Shown piece after piece: positions 40,515 through 47,397 of a DNA stretch of 64,000 nt. Within the stretch, counting starts at the first letter, position 1; every line of letters starts with the position of its first letter. A model generated the notes under the pieces. It saw nothing but the letters and a program-made list of their open reading frames with translations, ran no database searches and was not told the origin of the DNA. The position numbers and the translations under genes were made by a program. Source of the stretch: Armatimonadota bacterium (GTDB taxonomy: Bacteria; Armatimonadota; Fimbriimonadia; Fimbriimonadales; Fimbriimonadaceae); assembly GCA_018268375.1 (NCBI GenBank), contig JAFDWS010000002.1, forward strand, positions 248,001-312,000. Direction: 5' to 3'.

Positions 40515-40667
40515 TCATTTGACGGCGCGCAGAGCTTCCTTCAATTTAGTGTCGCGAGCGCAAACGCCACAGCGACGGTCGACTTGGGCACAGTAGCACC
40601 CAACAGGGCGCAAGTGCTCGGGGGTTGGCGGCTTCGCCGCACTTTGAATGAGTTTGGTCTCTGGCAT
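40515..40667 (-). CDS. small Cys-rich protein, 50 aa
   Basis: Reads MPETKLIQSAAKPPTPEHLR then PVGCYCAQVDRRCGVCARDT, ending ALRAVK. The C-x-C...C-x2-C set suggests a zinc or Fe-S site. It lies between the DUF932 gene and the gene at 40674 in the same orientation, six bases after that gene's stop. Probably a real small gene. Confidence 0.65.
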   Translation of the reverse strand: MPETKLIQSAAKPPTPEHLRPVGCYCAQVDRRCGVCARDTKLKEALRAVK

Positions 40668-40673
40668 AATGTG

Positions 40674-41294
40674 TCACCAATAAGCGAGAGGGTTCTGCCA
40701 ATCCGGCAGATTGGTCTTAAGCCAGTCTGTCATCTGGTCTTCCAAGGCGTCTTTGGCCAAGTAAGTCTCTCTACGCTCATCGGCCTCATCGTTGTTTTTT
40801 GGCATTGGACAAGAAACTTTGTGGACTGTCTTGACAGGCTGTTGGGCATGGTCTTCAAGACTGACGACAATTTGACCGTCCGTAGTGACCGGCTGCCAAC
40901 GATTGACCACGTACCGATTGGTCAAATTGGCTTGTGCCCACTGGTCGTAAAACGCGGCCTTGTAGCCAATCGAACCGCGTTTGCGACCTTGGTCGTCGAT
41001 GATGTCAGAGTACATAGAATGGTCTGTTGGCACCACCGACCAACCGGTAGGAAATGTGCATGCGACGAACAAATCGTCTTCCGGCTCGCCGAACACAAAT
41101 CCTAAGTGTTCCCACAGCTCGCGGTCGCCACACTTCAATGGCAGTCGCTCTTTGTGGGTCATTTCCGCTTGGCCTCGTTTTTCTTGCAAGTCGATACAGT
41201 CTTCGACAGGTGTGCCGTGCAGCGCGCCGTCCAACAACAGTTCAACTGCGCCACCAGGCAAACCGAATGCTCCGTCAAGTTTGTTCCTTCTCAT
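40674..41294 (-). CDS. conserved hypothetical protein, 206 aa
   Basis: Starts MRRNKLDGAFGLPGGAVELL, then DGALHGTPVEDCIDLQEKRG, QAEMTHKERLPLKCGDRELW, DDLFVACTFPTGWSVVPTDH and SIGYKAAFYDQWAQANLTNR. I recall the same sequence landmarks in a plasmid/phage family. Small alpha/beta fold; function unknown. ATGA-coupled to 41291. Confidence 0.7.
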   Translation of the reverse strand: MRRNKLDGAFGLPGGAVELLLDGALHGTPVEDCIDLQEKRGQAEMTHKERLPLKCGDRELWEHLGFVFGEPEDDLFVACTFPTGWSVVPTDHSMYSDIIDDQGRKRGSIGYKAAFYDQWAQANLTNRYVVNRWQPVTTDGQIVVSLEDHAQQPVKTVHKVSCPMPKNNDEADERRETYLAKDALEDQMTDWLKTNLPDWQNPLAYW

Positions 41295-41638
41295 ACGTAG
41301 GGTAGGTGTCGGTCAGGTAGTGCCATGATGCTGGTGGCCAGCTTGCACGCCGCTTCGTTGCGTGCGTCATAGTACTGTTCTTTGTCGTACTCTGCCATTT
41401 CGGCCGCAAACGCCATAAAGGCGCGCATGCTCGATTGCTGCAGCGTGCGGTGACTGCCCGCCAAGACTTTGGCGAACGTTTTGTAGTCGAAGCCCATTTC
41501 GTTGACACCGTTGTCGAGTGCCTCGGCCACAGCGATGGCACGCAAAGCGGAAGAGCGATACCCTTCCGACATGTCGCTCAGCAAATGCGAGTACTTAGAC
41601 TCAAGGTGTCTTTTCTGGTCGTCAGTCAACGTGGTCAT
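41291..41638 (-). CDS. hypothetical helical protein, 115 aa
   Basis: Starts MTTLTDDQKRHLESKYSHLL at ATG 41638. Helix-rich (AIAVAEALDNGVNEMGFDYK, FAKVLAGSHRTLQQSSMRAF). The ATG overlaps the stop of the 41635 gene and its own stop overlaps the next start. Function unknown. Confidence 0.65.
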   Translation of the reverse strand: MTTLTDDQKRHLESKYSHLLSDMSEGYRSSALRAIAVAEALDNGVNEMGFDYKTFAKVLAGSHRTLQQSSMRAFMAFAAEMAEYDKEQYYDARNEAACKLATSIMALPDRHLPYV

Positions 41639-42327
41639 GAGGTGGTGGTGCTCCCTGCCGCAGCTTCGTCCGGGGCCGACTCTTCTTCCGCGTCGTCTGA
41701 GTGCCGCATCGCAGCATTGCAAGTCGTTAAGAATTCCTCGTCAGAAGGCAGGGAGTCTAAGTGCCACTCGACGATTTTGCGCACGGGCTTGTACTGTTCG
41801 TCCTCTTTTTCCAAGCACTTAAAACGCGCATCGTCCGGCAATGGCTCTTCACTAAATCCTTCGTACACTTCAAAAGTGCCAAGGTCAAAGTCGATGACGT
41901 ACGCCCATTCGCAAAACAGTCCGTCACCCGGAAACGTCAAGTCACGACTGACTGCCGGCGTCGAAACTTCATCGTCCATTATCATGGACAACACACCGTC
42001 GCCAGCACAATCGCGGCTCAAAAGAAAGCCAGGGTGCTTGAGCTGCAGCGCGCGCTTTTGTTCATAAGGCATGTCGCTGAGCTGTTGTTTGCGCGCTCCA
42101 GTCGGATTGATGAACTCTTGTTCGTACGACGCCCACAACGTGTCGCTGACTCCTTTTGAGACGTCTGTCAACGCACGCACGCGTTCTTTCAAAACGTTCA
42201 AATCGACCGAGCGCAGCAGCTGCAAAATGTTGATGCCGCGACCTTCGGGATAACCGTCCCACTGCCCGTATTGGGCGATTTTGTACTGGTCGTCGACTTG
42301 TACCAGCGTTGAGTTTCTTGTACCCAT
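41635..42327 (-). CDS. conserved large-phage protein, MGTRN family, 230 aa
   Basis: Starts MGTRNSTLVQVDDQYKIAQY, then GQWDGYPEGRGINILQLLRS. The start M-G-T-R-N-x-x, K-x-A-Q-Y-G-Q-W-D-G-Y-P-x-G-x-G is the recognisable signature of a family common to many large phages and some plasmids; no function is known. Later parts include an acidic C-terminus. Start ATG 42327 lies just left of the 576-nt RNA terminator. Confidence 0.75.
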   Translation of the reverse strand: MGTRNSTLVQVDDQYKIAQYGQWDGYPEGRGINILQLLRSVDLNVLKERVRALTDVSKGVSDTLWASYEQEFINPTGARKQQLSDMPYEQKRALQLKHPGFLLSRDCAGDGVLSMIMDDEVSTPAVSRDLTFPGDGLFCEWAYVIDFDLGTFEVYEGFSEEPLPDDARFKCLEKEDEQYKPVRKIVEWHLDSLPSDEEFLTTCNAAMRHSDDAEEESAPDEAAAGSTTTS

Positions 42328-42373
42328 ATGTTCTCCAAGATACCTCGAAAAACTGTCTGGGGCCGCTGCTTAA

Positions 42374-42949
42374 AACGAAACAAGCGCCAGTCGTCATGAC
42401 CGGCGCATGCCCTGCTATCTATGAAGAGTTTTGCCTTGAAGGTGTCCGGCCTTCGGATGAGTTTTGACGCTCATCCGAAGGGTCGAGGGTATTGCTTTTG
42501 ACGGCAGTACCTAAACCTTTGGAGCTGGTCTAGACGACGTTGGTCTCGACTGACGTACTAGCGTTTCAGCTTGCACGTTTGTGCTCCAAACTCGCCTCGG
42601 CCCCTTGTGACGGTCTACCATTAACGCGAACCGGTTACCCGGTCCACAAGATAGCCGCACAGGTTGCAACAAGCGAGGGTGCCTGACAGCTCCGTGAGAG
42701 CGCGAAAGATGTTTCAGCCAGTGTCACACCGCGTCCTAAGACACTGTGCGACCGGATGTCACAAGCAGTCTTGCCCTCATGGAACCGTCCGACACGCAGT
42801 CTGTGGTTTGACCCATAGCCTGCCTTGAGTCGTCTGCTGTGGGATTTCTCCACAGTGTGTTCCTCTAGCCTCCTCGTGCCCAGTGGTTTCGCAGGCGTCC
42901 GGTCGTTTCCGACCGCTTTCCTTTGTCTTCACTGTCCGTGCGAGGGACA
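42374..42949 (-). ncRNA. candidate large structured non-coding RNA, about 576 nt
   Basis: Minus-strand transcript with promoter and terminator and no convincing ORF. Hairpins: TGTCC/GGACA (42933-42949) at the predicted 5' end; CGGTCG-GAAA-CGACCG (42900-42915); CTGTGG/CCACAG (42837-42855); ACCGG-GTAA-CCGGT (42630-42643); a 12-bp perfect stem CCTTCGGATGAG/CTCATCCGAAGG (42450-42481). Two loops are GNRA only on this strand. tRNA-like genes lie just upstream, the context in which phage-borne large RNAs such as GOLLD and ROOL are found. I did not see the conserved blocks of RNase P, tmRNA or a group II domain V. Identity unproved. Confidence 0.7.
42384..42406 (-). terminator. intrinsic terminator of the 576-nt RNA
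   Basis: Minus-strand stem GCGCCGGTC/GACTGGCGC, loop ATGAC, followed by TTGTTTCGTTTT. Confidence 0.9.
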
Positions 42950-42955
42950 ATGAGA

Positions 42956-42984
42956 ATGATACCAGGGTGTTAAAAGGATGTCAA
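42956..42984 (-). promoter_or_regulatory. near-consensus sigma70 promoter for the 576-nt RNA
   Basis: Minus strand: -35 TTGACA (42979-42984), 17-base spacer, -10 TATCAT (42956-42961). The first stem of the RNA begins about seven bases after the -10 box, where transcription should start (42949). It is the best-scoring promoter I saw in the window. Confidence 0.85.
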
Positions 42985-43213
42985 GAGGTCTCGGTACATT
43001 TTTTCGAAATTCTGCACCGTTTGAGACGACTTTTCCACAACTGAACCTGTAGAGGTGTGGAAAAGGGGTGGCGGTCTTTTGATTGGACACCTGCCTCTCG
43101 CAAACAATGCCCGGTAGAACCAACTGTCGCCGCAAGCCACCCCTGGGTCGTTAGCTTGGCTGCCTCGAATTTTCGCGGCCCTTGCCGGCTCTATGACTGT
43201 TCTACAACAAAGC
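42985..43213. other. non-coding interval between the RNA promoter and the tRNA terminator
   Basis: No coding region or RNA feature with good support. It contains AT-rich patches (TTTTTTCGAAATTCTG) and GTGGAAAA repeats (TTTTCCACAACTG and GGTGTGGAAAAGGGG), possibly protein-binding. Confidence 0.3.
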
Positions 43214-43243
43214 GGCACCTCGCCCCCGAAAGAGAGAGGTGCC
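43214..43243 (-). terminator. terminator of the tRNA-like cluster
   Basis: Minus-strand stem GGCACCTC/GAGGTGCC followed by GCTTTGTTG. It lies downstream of the tRNA-Gln gene. Confidence 0.75.
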
Positions 43244-43274
43244 TTGTTTTAACTTGTTTCTAAATTACGCTCGA

Positions 43275-43293
43275 CGGTGCCCGACTCACCACA
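43275..43293 (-). repeat. 19-base direct repeat, copy 1
   Basis: TGTGGTGAGTCGGGCACCG (minus strand) occurs here, just after the 3' end of tRNA-Gln, and again at 43587-43605 at the 3' end of another RNA element. A second pair, GAAAACGACCTGAA, occurs at 43486-43499 and 43678-43691. Repeated blocks suggest duplication of a tRNA-bearing unit. Confidence 0.8.
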
Positions 43294-43297
43294 TATA

Positions 43298-43368
43298 CTC
43301 AGTTTGTCCGAATCGAACGGACATCTCGTGTTTCAAAGTCACGTATGCAGCCATTACACCAAAACTGT
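43298..43368 (-). tRNA. tRNA-Gln(UUG)
   Basis: 71-nt cloverleaf: acceptor CAGTTT/AAACTG six pairs (first pair A-A mismatched), D-arm GTGTAATGGCTGCAT, anticodon loop CTTTGAA (UUG), T-arm GTCCG-TTCGATT-CGGAC perfect. The anticodon stem has an A-A last pair. CCA is not encoded; G is at the discriminator. Adjacent to the next element without a gap. Confidence 0.6.
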
Positions 43369-43444
43369 GACTGTCCCCAGGGGTTCCCGCCTGGCACTTA
43401 ACTACCTTACAAGAGTAGTGTGCACGGTATCGTGCTAGACAATC
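43369..43444 (-). tRNA. tRNA-Thr(UGU)-like element with aberrant arms
   Basis: 76 nt. Acceptor GATTGTC/GACAGTC pairs fully (one G-U); D-arm GCAC/GTGC has a six-base loop lacking GG; the anticodon stem CTACT/GGTAG holds loop CTTGTAA (UGU, U33, A37); the T-arm is CCAGG-CGGGAACC-CCTGG and lacks the TTC signature. It could be a degenerate tRNA, a tRNA mimic or chance pairing. Its last base adjoins tRNA-Gln. Confidence 0.35.
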
Positions 43445-43586
43445 CGTATATTGCTCACCAACTTGATTCATATGAAGAAGCTGGCTTCAGGTCGTTTTCG
43501 CCGCGAGCACACTGATTGTACCAAAAAAGTCTCACCTCGATTTTTCGAGCACACTAAAGTCCCTCGAAAAACCTGACCACCGGCGT

Positions 43587-43677
43587 CGGTGCCCGACTCA
43601 CCACAGAATCCACTGTCGACGTCATACTCGCCTTGCCAGACAGGTCTCTGCTGGGTTCTCCATTACCCTGGACACCG
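43587..43677 (-). ncRNA. 91-nt tRNA-like element
   Basis: Ends pair as an acceptor-like stem (CGGTGTCC/GGGCACCG, eight pairs). A D-arm-like GGGT-AATGGAGA-ACCC contains GG and A in canonical places, and GATTC/GAGTC is a T-stem-like helix with a six-base loop TGTGGT. A convincing anticodon arm is absent. The 3' end contains repeat copy 2, and the 5' end follows directly the GAAAACGACCTGAA repeat. Confidence 0.35.
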
Positions 43678-43720
43678 TTCAGGTCGTTTTCTCCGACGAC
43701 CGGTGAAATTAAACGAAAAT

Positions 43721-43743
43721 CGGGGCACCCTCTCGGCACCCCG
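43721..43743 (-). terminator. intrinsic terminator of the beta-barrel gene
   Basis: Minus-strand stem of nine pairs (CGGGGTGCC with GGTGCCCCG) and loop GAGAG, followed by ATTTTCGTTT. Confidence 0.75.
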
Positions 43744-43773
43744 ACTCCATAATTATACCTTGTGCCGTGACTC

Positions 43774-44238
43774 TTAGAAGCCGAGCGGAACGGTCACACC
43801 GAATCCGAACACAAACGCTCCTTTGCCGCTCTGGAACTTGAATCCGTCAGCGACGTTGAAGCCCTTGGGGCCCGCGAAGAGGTCCAGCCTGAAGCCGTTC
43901 GCAGCGTTGAACAAGTTGTAGCCCAGACCCATGGTCAGGTAAGCCTTCTTGCTCATGTCGCTCGGGTCAGCGGCACCTAGTGCCTGAAGACGCAGTCGAC
44001 CGTTCGTGCCCTGAATCGGCTTGATGGTGTAACTGATGGCCGCGAGGTTGTCGAAGCCGTCGTTGAGGTAAAGCCAGTCGAGGCCCTTCTCAGTCATCGT
44101 GAAAGACGAAGACATCGAGGCGACTTCGCCAGGCTTGAGCTTCGGAGTGCCAGCGTCGATGGGAAGCTGGTTGCTTTGCGCGAATGCGCCGCACACCATA
44201 GTGACGGCAGCAGCCAAAACGCAGAAAAGTTTCTTCAT
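43774..44238 (-). CDS. exported outer-membrane beta-barrel-like protein, 154 aa
   Basis: MKKLFCVLAAAVTMVCGAFA is a signal peptide with cleavage after AFA. The mature part alternates hydrophobic and polar residues (YLTMGLGYNLFNAANGFRLD, GKGAFVFGFGVTVPLGF) and ends in phenylalanine, the signal for outer-membrane barrel insertion. At about 135 mature residues it suits an eight-stranded barrel. It has its own promoter and terminator. Phage-coded barrels can change host receptors or block superinfection; this is a suggestion. Confidence 0.75.
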   Translation of the reverse strand: MKKLFCVLAAAVTMVCGAFAQSNQLPIDAGTPKLKPGEVASMSSSFTMTEKGLDWLYLNDGFDNLAAISYTIKPIQGTNGRLRLQALGAADPSDMSKKAYLTMGLGYNLFNAANGFRLDLFAGPKGFNVADGFKFQSGKGAFVFGFGVTVPLGF

Positions 44239-44314
44239 GTTTGGTTCCACTGTCGGTCCCAGAACAATATTGCGTGTGTCCATGTTTCCACGCAACCTAC
44301 TGGCCGACAAACAT

Positions 44315-44343
44315 ATTTTACACAATTCGGCAGATTTTGACAA
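44315..44343 (-). promoter_or_regulatory. promoter for the beta-barrel gene
   Basis: Minus strand: -35 TTGTCA (44338-44343), 17-base spacer, -10 TAAAAT (44315-44320), giving a leader of about 70 bases before ATG 44238. Confidence 0.7.
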
Positions 44344-44347
44344 AAGA

Positions 44348-44378
44348 GGCCCGAAGACACTTCCTGTGTCTCCGGGCC
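44348..44378 (-). terminator. strong intrinsic terminator
   Basis: Minus-strand stem GGCCCGGAGACAC/GTGTCTTCGGGCC of 13 pairs, loop AGGAA, then TCTTTTGTC; it ends the gene at 44417-45238 and abuts the next promoter. Confidence 0.9.
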
Positions 44379-44416
44379 CTTCTTCGATTTTTTGACTGAT
44401 TTTTTGACCGACGGGG

Positions 44417-45238
44417 TTACGCCGCGGTCTTCTTCTTGCCACCCTTGTCCTTGGCCGTGCCGGTACCGATGCCAGCGGCTTCCATGCCGGCAGGGGTAAG
44501 CACGTAGGTGGCCTCGCCACCTGCGCCAGGCTTGGCCGCAATCAAGTTGTCCATCAACAGCTTGCGACGCAAGGCAGCAGTCTGCGCCATCCAGCGCGTG
44601 CGGTGAGAACCGCCAATGGTCTCCTCGTCACCAGGCTTGGTGAGACCTTCCATCATCTCACGCATCTTGACCTGGGCGACCTGGAAGTCTACGCCAGTGT
44701 CACCGCCAAGTTCGTGGATGGCCTTGAGAAGGTAAGGAAGGTAGGTCTTGGCGTCTGTGTAGACACCGGCAAGCGTGTCCGCTTTGACCTTGGCGCGACG
44801 CAAGCGCTCCTCTTCACTGAGCTTAGGCCGCACAGTGGCAGTAGTCTTGCGTGGTCGGCCGCGCCGACGTTTGGGAGTGCTCGGTGCCGTTGAAGACTCT
44901 GCCGCTGGAGCCGGGACGCTCGCGGTTTGCTTCTTGGCCTGCCTCGTTTTCCTGCGCCGCACTCGAGGCGTGGTCTCAGGTTGTTCAGAGACAGATGGGG
45001 TGGGGATGCTCAGTGCCACAGGCCCTTGACCGGAGACAGCGAGCTGCCGGACTGGTGCCAACGCCGCCAACACTTTGTAGACGGTGTTCATACCAGCCGA
45101 GTCATTGTCACGAAAGGTGCCGAAAAGAGCGCGCTCGATAGTTTGCGCGCACTGGTCCAGAGCGCTCAAAACAATGCCCGTGACAGCATGTTGATTGCGC
45201 TTATCGCTCGAAACGAGCGGGGTGCTTCGTTTTCTCAT
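44417..45238 (-). CDS. AT-hook plus winged-helix (Mrr_N-like) DNA-binding protein
   Basis: 273 aa from ATG 45238 (MRKRSTPLVSSDKRNQHAVT). PKRRRGRPRKTTATVR (about residues 120-135) carries the G-R-P AT-hook core for minor-groove binding of AT-rich DNA. The C-terminal region (YLPYLLKAIHELGGDTGVDF, QVAQVKMREMMEGLTKPGDE, ALRRKLLMDNLIAAKPGAGG then ATYVLTPAGMEAAG) resembles the Mrr N-terminal winged helix. The rest is proline/alanine-rich linker. Possibly a nucleoid-type or regulatory protein. Confidence 0.7.
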   Translation of the reverse strand: MRKRSTPLVSSDKRNQHAVTGIVLSALDQCAQTIERALFGTFRDNDSAGMNTVYKVLAALAPVRQLAVSGQGPVALSIPTPSVSEQPETTPRVRRRKTRQAKKQTASVPAPAAESSTAPSTPKRRRGRPRKTTATVRPKLSEEERLRRAKVKADTLAGVYTDAKTYLPYLLKAIHELGGDTGVDFQVAQVKMREMMEGLTKPGDEETIGGSHRTRWMAQTAALRRKLLMDNLIAAKPGAGGEATYVLTPAGMEAAGIGTGTAKDKGGKKKTAA

Positions 45239-45324
45239 GTCATTCGACCGCTTTTGCAAGCAACCACAGGCAAGGCCCGCGGCCAAACGTATAGTACCCC
45301 AAAATTCTGTAACTTAGGCCGCTG

Positions 45325-45747
45325 TCACTTACCGCAGCCTTTACAACCCCGTTTTTTGACCATTTTTGATGGCTTTTTTATGGGCTTTGAACCTGACTCG
45401 GTGTACTCTCCGCCCAAAGAAGTCACACTTTGGGCCTGGGCGTCGGCCACACCTTGGGCCGCTTCGGCCGCAGAAATCTCCTCTAAACGCTCGAGGCGTA
45501 AACGCTCAAGACACACTTTTTCATGCTGTATAGAAAAGTCTTCTAAAGCACGAAAGTCAGAAGTCAACACCTGCACCTGGGTCAAACCAGTGCGAGCCAC
45601 CTTTAACACTCCCTTCACGCCAGACGGCTCGAAAGTGTCGGCCGCGGCAGAGTTGAAAAAGTACAAGTCGACCCACCACGCGCGGGTCTCGCGTTTGAAA
45701 AGTCTCACATCCGGACTTGTACACGCCCTGGCAAAGGGTTGCCCCAT
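45325..45747 (-). CDS. hypothetical protein with C-terminal Cys motif, 140 aa
   Basis: Starts MGQPFARACTSPDVRLFKRE. Middle portion beta-rich, then helical; C-terminus lysine-rich with KKRGCKGCGK (C-x2-C). May bind zinc. Overlaps the next gene by 43 bases. Function unknown. Confidence 0.6.
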   Translation of the reverse strand: MGQPFARACTSPDVRLFKRETRAWWVDLYFFNSAAADTFEPSGVKGVLKVARTGLTQVQVLTSDFRALEDFSIQHEKVCLERLRLERLEEISAAEAAQGVADAQAQSVTSLGGEYTESGSKPIKKPSKMVKKRGCKGCGK

Positions 45748-45905
45748 TTGTCGAAGAGCTCAGGGAAAACGTGGAACAACGCAGGATGCGTCGGAGGCGG
45801 GCCGGACAATGAAGAATAGCCCTGCCAATCCTGGTCAGACTCGGGCATGCCGTACAACACCCGTGCTAAGTGATAGTAGAAACACTGTTGGAACCGTTCG
45901 TTCAC
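45705..45905 (-). CDS. small protein, 66 aa
   Basis: GTG start at 45905 (reading MNERFQQCFYYHLARVLYGM) overlaps the upstream TGA as GTGA. PTHPALFHVFPELFDKWGNP is proline/aromatic-rich. The overlap with the neighbour and its order in the run support it. Function unknown. Confidence 0.55.
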   Translation of the reverse strand: MNERFQQCFYYHLARVLYGMPESDQDWQGYSSLSGPPPTHPALFHVFPELFDKWGNPLPGRVQVRM

Positions 45906-46384
45906 ACGTACGCTTGTACAGGTTCGAGCACTTCACAAGGCACCATGCAGTACTCCGCCACCCAACCAAGCTCTGGAGCCACCTCGATTTTCTCTTCGGA
46001 AACACGAAAGCTCACAGGAGACTCTGGGCTCGCAGGGGCACCGACTTCCTGCAGCGCGTCGACCCAGGCGTATTGGCACTCGGGACACAACATTAACGGG
46101 CGCAAAGCAAGACGAGCGTCGAAGACGGGACAACCACTGCGTTCCAATAAGCCGGCAGACGCGTCAAGGACGCGCTGACCGAGTCGACGCAAGCTCTGCG
46201 CCGCTTTGAAATCTCTCGATTTTTCGGCCGCATCGGCCTCGTCGAGATACCGGCTCGCCAAATTGCCGGCGAAGAGCCAACCGTCTTGGACCAAAAGCGA
46301 CGCCGGAAGAGTCACGTGCCGGCGCAGGCCGGAAGCCTCGATTATCCCCGTGACGGACAAGTCACCACAAACCATAGCGGTCAT
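45902..46384 (-). CDS. hypothetical protein with Cys pair, 160 aa
   Basis: Start ATG 46384 (MTAMVCGDLSVTGIIEASGL) lies after a likely promoter at 46402-46431. Contains DEADAAEKSRDFKAAQSLRR and a zinc-ribbon-like MLCPECQYAWVDALQEVGAP. An upstream in-frame TTG would add 21 residues but would put them over the promoter. Function unknown. Confidence 0.6.
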   Translation of the reverse strand: MTAMVCGDLSVTGIIEASGLRRHVTLPASLLVQDGWLFAGNLASRYLDEADAAEKSRDFKAAQSLRRLGQRVLDASAGLLERSGCPVFDARLALRPLMLCPECQYAWVDALQEVGAPASPESPVSFRVSEEKIEVAPELGWVAEYCMVPCEVLEPVQAYV

Positions 46385-46401
46385 TCCCTCTAATACGCCG
46401 A

Positions 46402-46431
46402 ATTGTACCACGGGGTATACGCGAAACGCAA
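46402..46431 (-). promoter_or_regulatory. promoter with extended -10
   Basis: Minus strand: -35 TTGCGT (46426-46431), 18-base spacer, TGG-TACAAT (-10 at 46402-46407). It would start near 46395, just before ATG 46384. Confidence 0.5.
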
Positions 46432-46456
46432 TGACTGCGTATGACAATCCAGGACT

Positions 46457-47200
46457 TCAGGCGGTGGCCACCTTGTCACGCACGTGGTCGCGGGCCCGGC
46501 GCAGCCGGCGACGGGCGTCGCCGATTTCTATTTCTAAACTCGAGGCGATTTCTTCGAGCGACAAATCGTCGAAAGCGAACATGCACAGCACACGCCGGTC
46601 AAGGTCGTCAGTGACAGAGCACAGAGCGTCGCTCAACACGATAGAATCGACCACGACCTTTTCATGATTGTAACCGCCGTGCTTATAAGAGTCGTCCGAA
46701 ACACATGAAAAAGGCTGACTGGCGTGGTCGGACACATCTGCCAACAAGTGAGCGTACTGCAAAGTCATGTCGGCACGGTCTTCAAAAGTCAACCCGTTCT
46801 CGTACTCGAAACGCTCGCGGAACTCAGGGTACTTGTCGTAATCGCCACGCAACCATTCTCGAAACTTGACCTTGCGCTCTGGCCAACGACGGTCACTCTC
46901 CAAAGACGTGCGCCTTTGAGCATCCTCCAAACGGTGACGGACCTGCCGGTAAACATAAGTGACAGGAGTGGCTCCAAGACCTGGCTGGAAACTGTCGTAA
47001 CTTTGCAGGGCCGCAATAACCGCTAACGACTCGTAGTCACCCATCTCTGCACCAGAGATAGAACGACTGGCGGCCCGTAAAACTTGACTCGCCAATAAAG
47101 AACTATGGCGGCGCAAAAGTTCACGCTGAGCTTTCTCGCGCCGGTCGACAGAAGACACTAACGCGACCAACTCAGCGTCAGTGTAAGGCACCATAGACAT
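46457..47200 (-). CDS. sigma-70-family (ECF-like) RNA polymerase sigma factor
   Basis: 247 aa. DRREKAQRELLRRHSSLLAS at the N-terminus and TPVTYVYRQVRHRLEDAQRR fit region 2 helices, and DRRVLCMFAFDDLSLEEIAS then SLEIEIGDARRRLRRARDHV is a region 4 helix-turn-helix (D-L-S-L-E-E-I-A). A long charged linker joins them. The protein would direct host RNA polymerase to phage promoters. Start ATG 47200 is chosen over an upstream frame; ATG 47194 is an alternative. Confidence 0.8.
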   Translation of the reverse strand: MSMVPYTDAELVALVSSVDRREKAQRELLRRHSSLLASQVLRAASRSISGAEMGDYESLAVIAALQSYDSFQPGLGATPVTYVYRQVRHRLEDAQRRTSLESDRRWPERKVKFREWLRGDYDKYPEFRERFEYENGLTFEDRADMTLQYAHLLADVSDHASQPFSCVSDDSYKHGGYNHEKVVVDSIVLSDALCSVTDDLDRRVLCMFAFDDLSLEEIASSLEIEIGDARRRLRRARDHVRDKVATA

Positions 47201-47354
47201 TTCCGGCGCAGTGCGTGCCAACGCGCCCAACAATACAAGACCATGACTAAATCCAGTGTGTTCGTTTGACAATTTCTTTCGAAGCCCTCGTTTGAATGTG
47301 AGCCAACGCACATTGGCCCAACATGCGGATACTACCCATATGGACAGTGTAAGA

Positions 47355-47368
47355 GTGCCGCGTGGCAC
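47355..47368 (-). terminator. short hairpin downstream of the radical SAM gene
   Basis: Minus-strand GTGCC-ACGC-GGCAC followed by TCTTACACT. The weak T-run makes it a partial terminator at most. Confidence 0.4.
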
Positions 47369-47397
47369 AGTAAGAAAGACATTACTTCACCACTTCT

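Noticed and set aside
42635..42853. 72-codon open frame inside the 576-nt RNA
   Set aside because: It lies within strongly paired sequence, has no ribosome-binding site and its codons show no protein-like pattern; the hairpins and the promoter/terminator fit an RNA gene better.
42374..42949. RNase P RNA, tmRNA or group II intron
   Set aside because: I looked for the RNase P GAGGAAAGTCC block and ACAGAAACAGACC block, a tmRNA tag frame with tRNA-like ends, and a group II domain V; none is visible.
44927..46096. 389-codon plus-strand frame
   Set aside because: It is antisense to the AT-hook gene and its neighbours, which have family motifs and coupled starts; it has none.
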